This document shows positions 57,675 to 64,000 of a DNA stretch of 64,000 nucleotides, in pieces. The first letter of the stretch is position 1; each line of letters starts with the position of its first letter. Made by a program: the position numbers and the translations under genes. This DNA is from Jackrogersella multiformis. Its lineage: Eukaryota; Ascomycota; Sordariomycetes; Xylariales; Hypoxylaceae. The stretch is from positions 4,340,001 through 4,404,000 of the forward strand of contig CADCXD010000001.1 of the NCBI GenBank assembly GCA_902806575.1, written 5' to 3'. Under the pieces are notes generated by a model. That model was not told where the DNA came from. It ran no database searches and saw only the letters and a list, made by a program, of their open reading frames with translations.

Positions 57675-60600
57675 ATGAGCCCTCGGAAGCGCGCAAAACC
57701 AAATCCCTCCGTGAAGGAGAGTAGTAATGCAAGCTTGCCTGCGACTTTGACATCACAGGCTTCTACAGCTCCGGGCCAGTCTATGCCACATACGAAGCGA
57801 GATAGTTCAGATACATCTACAACTACACCAACATCTACATCTACAAATTCTAATGGCATAAACCAGGTCTGCAATCTACTGGTTAATTTAGTTGTGCCTT
57901 GAGACCTATTACTGATTAAACTGTTTATATGTTGCAGGTACGCAAATCTCAAAGCTGGTACGGTTCCTGGCCGCGAGTGCCTAAGTCCTCTGCCTCGACC
58001 CAAGTCTCACATCAGAATATCATGGGTGGAACTCTACGTCCCGGTGCTCCCCCCGACTTCAGCCGCTTCGAGTCTAAAAAGGACAATGGTAATAGCGAGT
58101 CCGATAGTCAATCCATCGGAGCGCTGCCTAAGATCTCCGAAACAGGTGTGCAGTCCGGACAAGATGATAGCGAACCTGTAAACCCCCAGGATGCAATTAA
58201 AGCCGATATTTCGAGTGGTCCTGATGCGCCAAAAGACCAGGGGCTTCCTAATATGACTACGAGTGACAATGAGACTCAACCCTCGACAGTAGCAATGCAA
58301 CAACCCCAAGCCCCTTCCGGATGGTTAGGTGGATGGTTTGGCAAGTCATCAGCGCCAGGGGCAGCTATATCGAAGGATCATAACATGGAAATCGAATCGC
58401 CTATAGAGCCTGAAAGTCAAGAGCCCAGTAGTGCGCAGCTCGATACTCCTAAGCAGCCCTCCTCTGAATCCGATCAAATACCCGCGGAGCCTATCGACTC
58501 TACCAAGCCGACGAGCTCTTGGTTCGGATTCTGGTATTCATCAACGACTCCTGCGCTACCAGACCACTCTGCACAAATGACTACCGGAAATGTCCCTACT
58601 CAGGAGTCTACCCTAAAAGAAAGTCCGGATGTAGTTATGCAGGATGCTCCGCCTTCGAGGCCAGCAGAAGCAAGTCAACCCTCTGCTAGTTCGACATGGG
58701 CCTTTTGGTCCAGGGACACAAGTCAAAAGGATAAGACGAAATCAACTGCTGCCTCGGAGCCTGGTGAGTTAGCTATTATCGGTGATGGTTCGGAGGCGAA
58801 CCCAAGACACTCAACCAGTCTTGAGGTTAACGGAAACCCCACACCTATGAAGGAGCCTTCTATAAAGACCACCAAAGAAGTGCCCCTTAGGGTAGACGTA
58901 TCTAGGAGGAATAAGAGGGTACGACCTCAATCTATGGACATTGAGGATCCGTTATCAAGGCCAGGTACTCCTCATTCCGATATTTCTACGAAGACTGCGC
59001 CGCCACCAAAACCGACCACGCCAAGCTCAAGCAAGTCTTCTGCACAGAATTTGCTTTTGCCGTCGTTTCGTAACACATATCGTATGAAGGACAACCCATC
59101 AATCATCAAACAGATTACACAATTACTCTTACGGACGCAACAGCCGCCTACGAACCATGTATTTCTTGTCAAGGAACCACCAAAAGTCAAGAAAGCCGTC
59201 GCTATTGGTATACGGTACGTGTGAACCCGTCCTGTAGTAATAACATACGGCTTTACTTTTAGCCTTCCCTCTAATGTTTTTACTTTTCAAAATTAGAAGC
59301 TAACGTATTCGCAGTATGTCATAATGTTTTTTTGTTTTCTATATTTACTTCCCTCTTTCCTTCGACCCAAAATATGCCGTGGAAAGTGATTTCTAAGCTA
59401 CTATATGATATTAATACTCGATAGATGGTCTATTCCCGGCCTCGTATCTTCGAACTATGATCGGGCAGCCAACAGGAACGTCGATCCGCTTCGCAAATCA
59501 TTGCGCTGAGGCCATACGGAGATGGGCAGAGAATCATGGTTGTAGCGAGTGCGAGATCGAAAAGATCGCTCTCGAAGGCGAGGGCAAGATTGCAGAAAGA
59601 GTCGACAACCTCTGGAAACTCCTGCTGAATTGGATCGAGCATATCCGCAGCGCCGATCTTATCGTTATCGCCTGCCATTCTCAAGGAGTTCCTGTTGGTC
59701 TGATGCTTCTTGAGAAACTGATAGATCTAGGGATCATCACTCGTTCTAAAATTGGTGTCTGCGCCATGGGTTAGTGAACTATATAACAACAACTATCGTC
59801 GTGCTCGTTACTGACATTTAACGATTAGCTGGGGTTTCACTCGGGCCGTTTCCCGACTATAAGTCTGGCATGGGTAGTAAGTACTTTTCAAAGTTACCTC
59901 AATACCGTTTTAGTATTTTCTGCCAAGCACAGATCATATCTCGAAGCTTGCTCGGGAGCTTAAATATCTACCCGCCGTAATAAGTTGCTGACGAATACTT
60001 TAGTGTTGATGGGTTCCGCCGCTGAACTGTGGCAGTTCGCCGACCCCGAAAGCGAAATATCCAAGAGATACCAACATGCACTTGAGGCCGTTATGTCGTA
60101 TGGTGCCCGTCTCACTGTGAGTATAAAGGCCTACCTTAATTTTGCCTAAAGTTATTATCCGTGAGGAATACTAAGTCTCGTAGTATATTGGTAGTATCGA
60201 CGATCAACTGGTTCCGATGGAATCCGCAATCTATGCGCCAGCTTCGCACCCCTATATATATCGGGCCGTGTTCATAGACGGGCGTGTTAACGCTCCTGAT
60301 TTCATTGCTCATCTGGTCGGATTCGCACTGAAACTGCGGAACCTGGGTATATCCGATCACGGGCTAATCCGCGAACTGTCTGTTTCTCTTGCTGGGAGTC
60401 TCTATTCTGGAGAGGGCCATTCAAGGCTATACGATGATGAACAAGTCTATGAGTAAGTTTTTACTATGAAAGCCACAAATTGGGTATATGATTGGATTGC
60501 TAACATGCTGAAGCTTGGCGATATCGCATGCCCTCGAAACAACTAATGTATCCGGCGCCTCTTGCCACATCCAGAAGCAAGAGAGGCTAGTGAATCCTAA

Positions 60601-60772
60601 TCCCTTTTTATTGCCTTGGATTATGCGCGGGTTACTGGAAGAAGAGTTTGTTAAGACGGAATTATACTCGGAGACGACTGAATTGCTGAAGCAATTTGAT
60701 AACTGGTCACCCAGCACCAAGGCGCTTAAAGACGTCAAATATAGACTAGAGGCGGTTCGATCAAAACTTTAG
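57675..60772 (+). CDS. YML020W-like alpha/beta hydrolase-fold protein, with a twin intron
   Basis: Exons 57675-57866, 57938-59213, 59425-59769, 59829-59876, 60004-60116, 60184-60452 and 60514-60772 give 833 aa. The N-terminal half (about 1-455) is disordered and Ser/Pro-rich with three WFG/WAFWS tryptophan motifs (GWFGKSS, SWFGFWYSS, TWAFWSRD). The C-terminal half is a hydrolase-like domain: FLVKEPPKVKKAVAIGIHG, IGQPTGTSIRFANHCAEAI, the nucleophile-elbow motif CHSQG, SIDDQLVPMESA (candidate acid), and a helical C-terminus. This fits the fungal family of yeast YML020W; its biochemical role is unknown. The third intron (59214-59424) can keep frame and the GIHG motif only if removed in two steps, described separately. 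Donor choice at 59876 versus 59873 is uncertain by three bases. Confidence 0.85.
59214..59424 (+). other. Candidate [D1,2] spliceosomal twin intron (stwintron)
   Basis: The internal intron 59215-59314 (100 nt) has donor GTACGT, branch GCTAAC (59299-59304) and acceptor GCAG. Removing it joins G59214 to TATGTC at 59315 and creates an external donor GTATGT that did not exist before. The external intron (111 nt) then ends at AG 59423-59424. The result joins ATA-C to AT-GGT, coding Ile-His-Gly in phase. Splicing directly from GTACGT at 59215 to 59424 is out of frame, and stopping at 59314 gives a stop within three codons. The best simple alternative is a donor GTATAC at 59208, which keeps frame but deletes the GIH residues. 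Confidence 0.75.
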
Positions 60773-62132
60773 CATTGGCGATGTCTATAGTCATGTAGAT
60801 GGGTACTGAGAGAATGGTTTGTATGAATTTCCTCTAGAAGCATAGGGCCGGTCATTTGGAATCATAAGAGGAGTTGCACGGTCTGGGTTCAGGTAATACA
60901 TACACGATACACGAAGGTATCCTCTTGGGAATTGGGAAGGATTGGTAACAAAGTACCATTATCCGAATTGGGTCCTACGACTCTACATACACTCATACGA
61001 TAATAGGTACTCCCTTTGAAGTTGTCGGAGTTAAGAGGGTCAAACTGAAATGAGTTACACTTCTAAGGGTTGTATTACATATTAGGATGGACGGCTCCAC
61101 TGATTGAATCGAGGCACGGAGAAGGCGGGACGGGAGTAACCGAAGTTTGCTCATTTTATATCATGATATGATTCCCGAGGTCCTCCCTACCTAGCTGCCA
61201 GGCTGCCTCACTGGGTACATAGATAGTTAATTCATAAACTTGCAATAGCCCGTTCATAAACCTAGCCATTGCGTACTACATAGTTGTCTATGCACATATG
61301 TATCTAGGAGTAGGTACCTGGGTGTAAGCTGGAAATATTTGAGTTTTGCTAAATCGTTAAACTATCAAGTTGAGATCTTGAATTTCCAAGGTTGTGTCCT
61401 AGCCTCCTAGGTACCCTAGCTTCCAAGGTACCTAGTAATAGTATAAATCTTATTGCTATTTCCTTCTATGGATGTACCGGTAATGTAACGGTGGCGTCCA
61501 TAGTAGCGAGCTATTTCCCTTATTAATTTGTACAAGACACTATAAATGGTTAGCGTACCGGCCAGCTTTACCTACTTTAGGTAAGTATCTAGGTACCCAC
61601 CCTAGGTAGGTAGGTACCTAGGTAGGTTGTTTCCACCAATGCGGCTACATTGTGACGTGCATACCTTCCCAACCAATTCCCTTAGTCAACTATTAATTTC
61701 TCCCTATCAGAGCCTTGCTCCCATGAACCTTTCTTTTGTCTCTATTTGCATAATATTCCAACCAACGACGTAGCTCCAACAGCTCAAGCCACTACATTCT
61801 TAGTTAGCTAATACCCACGTAGCTACACTTCAAGATCCACCTACGCACGCGCCTTAGATTCCAAAGCTACAAATATTACAAGTACGAGCACGGGGTGAAC
61901 AAAGCTATCCGTGTATTCACGCCATACGTACCTTAATAAGCAACGAGATGGACCAGAGCCTGTTTCGAAGACTCGAATGATGCAGCGAGCTGAAGCAAGT
62001 GACGGCGATAATGTAAGGATAATATAGAAGCTTGACTTGTTATCTTACTCCTTACCTAGGTACCTGAGTGCTGATACCTTATTCTTCTCAAGCCAGCAAC
62101 GCCGGACGCGCCGTGCTTGAGCTGTCATCGCT
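60773..62132. other. Intergenic between the hydrolase gene and FMP27
   Basis: No gene seen. Rich in TACCTAGGTA motifs (61310, 61410-61430, 61569-61627, 62055). The last 400 bp carry the FMP27 promoter and leader. Confidence 0.55.
61569..61627. repeat. Dense TACCTAGGTA-type repeat cluster
   Basis: Consecutive AGGTA and CCTAGGTA units over about 59 bp, with the palindromic core repeated. Confidence 0.7.
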
Positions 62133-64000
62133 ATGGCACTCTTTAACCCGACCTTCGTCTTCGGCATAATCGTTGTCATTTACCTCGCGTCCTTTGTCCT
62201 GTTCGCCGTGCTACGCATAGTCACTGGCGTGTCCATACAACGTGTTGGATACTTCTCCTTACGACGACTGGCTTATACTCCCAAAGATGGTGTAAAGATT
62301 GAGGTCCGAGGTCTCGGGCTTAACCTCCACCGTCCGACTTTCTCCCAACCAACCTGGCTCAGCGTAGTCGTTAGCGAATTTGTTTTGACGCTAGATCTTA
62401 AAGTGCTCGAAGCACAGGAGCAACCCGGGATCGATTCGAGCGAGACCGACGATGAGAAAAACCAAGGCTCAAAGCCTACCAAGACGAAGGCCCTCCCTAA
62501 GAACCTTAAGCAAGCTACCTTCGAGGCTACTCGCAGTGCCACTTGGAAACAACTCATGACAATCAAGGAGCGCATAAAAAAATTGCACCGAAATGTTCAC
62601 TGGATTCGCATGGTCGATCTTGTGGCTACCGACTCGACAGTTCACATAGTAGATGCTGGAAAAGTACAGATTGGAAGCTTTATGATCGCTCTCGATACTA
62701 GGAATCGCATGGTCGATCGCGCACGTTTCTTCTTCCAGACTAGATCCGATAACCATGGTCAACAGAATTCTGCCGAATGGGTTGTCACACTACGAAGTGT
62801 CCTATTCACGGACAAGGGGAGTGAAGCCATCGAGGTCTTGGACAGTGCTACACTGAATATTCATGGGTTCCTATACGATCAACTCGATGGACTCCGTGAC
62901 GCGGCTATTGCCCTGAAGCTTGGCAGAGTGCATGTCCCATACGATGATATCCTAAGCTGTGTCGAGCGTGTTCAGAAGTCTAGGCGACTATTTCCGAAGA
63001 CGTATACAAATGCTGAGTCGATTCAAGTGGCAGTTGAGAAGGTGGTTCAGGAGATGGAGACGCCTGGTAGTACTGACCAGGAGCTGATGCAAACGGTCTC
63101 TGATTCTAAAGAATTCGTGAGCTCTATTCTTCGCGGGATTAAGGAAGTCCAATTTGCAGTGAGCTTCGTCAGCCTTACCAAGAAGCTAGATGCTGTAAAG
63201 TCAGCTGGCTCTCCCCTACTCCTGAATGCCTCCATGAAGGAGGTTGGTATCGACCTACATCGCCTAGATCCTAAGTCCCCGGCGCATCGTATGTACTTTC
63301 CCTCAAAGGATATCGCCCACGAAGCTTTGGCCGCGGCTCTCTCAATCTCTGTTGGGTTCGATGATGGTAAAGGCAAGCCAGAAAGAGTAGTTTACATTCC
63401 CATGACCACTACAACTGTGAAGACCACTCTCCCTTCGAAAACTATGGAACTGTCTGATGCTGGAAGTCCAGAAGAAAGAAATGCCAATATCCTCTTCGCC
63501 AACTCTGTCGTTACCTCGCCTTCCGTCGATTTGGATCCAAGGCATATCCCAATCCTCCTTGCTCTCCTTCAGCCTCGGCCGAAGGCTCCAAAGGCACACG
63601 TGCAGCAGAGACATAGGCTCATATCTCGTCTACTTCCGAAAGCTAACATAAAGTTCTCCATGCATGAACCGGTTATAAGGATAGCCCTGCCTCCAGTCGA
63701 AAAGACTGATGAACCGGACGACTTCGACTTAATAATCTCGTCTATCTCGTCCATCTCGCTTGATCTTGAGTCCTTCCACTCAACAGTCGAAGATTTGCAC
63801 TACTCTCTGGTGTCGTCTGTGCGACTGCAAGCCCACCAGCTCTATTACCAGACCGCTCAAGGCAGTCGTTTTGACTTGATGGATGCCGGGCTATTTGACC
63901 TGAAGATTCAACTCTCGGCGACCCCTGATATCCATGTAATTGCGAATGGTCAGCTTCAGACCTTTGCGATCCGCATGACGCGCCCAGAGATAACTAAGGG
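62133..64000 (+). CDS. FMP27: Fmp27/BLTP2-family bridge-like lipid transfer protein, N-terminal part
   Basis: An uninterrupted frame of 622 codons from ATG 62133 to the window edge, where it is cut; the family protein is normally over 2,500 aa, so only the N-terminal quarter is seen. A transmembrane anchor (about 5-30, PTFVFGIIVVIYLASFVLFAVLRIV) is followed by a GVSIQRVGYFSLRRLAYTPKDGVKIEVRGLGL segment, as in Fmp27, Hobbit and SABRE proteins. Repeated beta-strand stretches with alternating hydrophobicity would line the lipid groove. These ER-anchored rods move phospholipids at ER-plasma membrane contacts. The start is the first ATG in this frame after an upstream stop; its context ATCGCTATGG is good. 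Confidence 0.88.
   Translation, partial: MALFNPTFVFGIIVVIYLASFVLFAVLRIVTGVSIQRVGYFSLRRLAYTPKDGVKIEVRGLGLNLHRPTFSQPTWLSVVVSEFVLTLDLKVLEAQEQPGIDSSETDDEKNQGSKPTKTKALPKNLKQATFEATRSATWKQLMTIKERIKKLHRNVHWIRMVDLVATDSTVHIVDAGKVQIGSFMIALDTRNRMVDRARFFFQTRSDNHGQQNSAEWVVTLRSVLFTDKGSEAIEVLDSATLNIHGFLYDQLDGLRDAAIALKLGRVHVPYDDILSCVERVQKSRRLFPKTYTNAESIQVAVEKVVQEMETPGSTDQELMQTVSDSKEFVSSILRGIKEVQFAVSFVSLTKKLDAVKSAGSPLLLNASMKEVGIDLHRLDPKSPAHRMYFPSKDIAHEALAAALSISVGFDDGKGKPERVVYIPMTTTTVKTTLPSKTMELSDAGSPEERNANILFANSVVTSPSVDLDPRHIPILLALLQPRPKAPKAHVQQRHRLISRLLPKANIKFSMHEPVIRIALPPVEKTDEPDDFDLIISSISSISLDLESFHSTVEDLHYSLVSSVRLQAHQLYYQTAQGSRFDLMDAGLFDLKIQLSATPDIHVIANGQLQTFAIRMTRPEITK

Noticed and set aside
59215..59424. 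Simple one-step intron with donor GTACGT in the YML020W-like gene
   Set aside because: The downstream exon would be in the wrong frame and reach a stop within about 20 codons; the nested model fits better.

Overview
The window looks like a chromosome segment of a filamentous ascomycete. The evidence is frequent short spliceosomal introns (46-143 nt; GT..AG with CTAAC/CTGAC-like branch sites), a fungal gene set (NADPH-oxidase regulator NoxR, TORC2 subunit Avo3/Tsc11, Rrp5, Fmp27, Sec12, Ccs1, a PL20-type glucuronan lyase, a CE4 chitin deacetylase) and long low-complexity intergenic tracts. NoxR and several splice patterns suggest Pezizomycotina, probably Sordariomycetes. A nested intron like those known from Hypoxylaceae makes Xylariales plausible, but this is not proven. 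I found no rRNA, tRNA or CRISPR array.

Layout. 0.6-1.3 kb: ATP synthase delta subunit (-). 1.3-7.7 kb: long intergenic tract with a 282-bp MITE-like element. 7.7-9.9 kb: large acidic protein of unknown function (+). 11.0-20.6 kb: a same-strand run of SAR1, a patatin-type triacylglycerol lipase, an intradiol dioxygenase and SEC12. Sar1 and its exchange factor Sec12 are therefore only about 7 kb apart. 20.6-26.7 kb: gene-poor, decayed island with a frameshifted cysteine-motif gene and an aldo-keto reductase fragment. 26.7-29.0 kb: secreted chitin deacetylase with three chitin-binding modules. 30.3-41.2 kb: noxR (-), CCS1 (-), mitochondrial ribosomal protein uL13m (+) and uricase (-), separated by a 4.8-kb gap. 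44.4-45.2 kb: secreted glucuronan lyase. 46.5-50.6 kb: TORC2 subunit. 51.7-57.1 kb: RRP5 (-). 57.7-60.8 kb: alpha/beta hydrolase of the yeast YML020W type (+). 62.1 kb to the edge: N-terminal part of Fmp27/BLTP2 (+), cut by the window.

Most genes are housekeeping: COPII initiation, mitochondrial ATP synthesis and translation, rRNA processing, TORC2, lipid transfer. The accessory layer is secreted or catabolic: chitin deacetylase, glucuronan lyase, intradiol dioxygenase, uricase.

The most interesting observation is in the YML020W-like gene. The only splicing that keeps the frame and the conserved Gly-Ile-His-Gly motif is a two-step excision. A perfect 100-nt internal intron (59215-59314) sits between the first and second nucleotides of an external intron's donor, and removing it creates a consensus GTATGT donor. 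This is a [D1,2]-type spliceosomal twin intron. Other leads are two overlapping uORFs (lipase and TORC2 genes), abrupt GC3-rich 3' ends inside genes, a uricase without a canonical PTS1, and a pervasive intergenic TACCTAGGTA palindrome.
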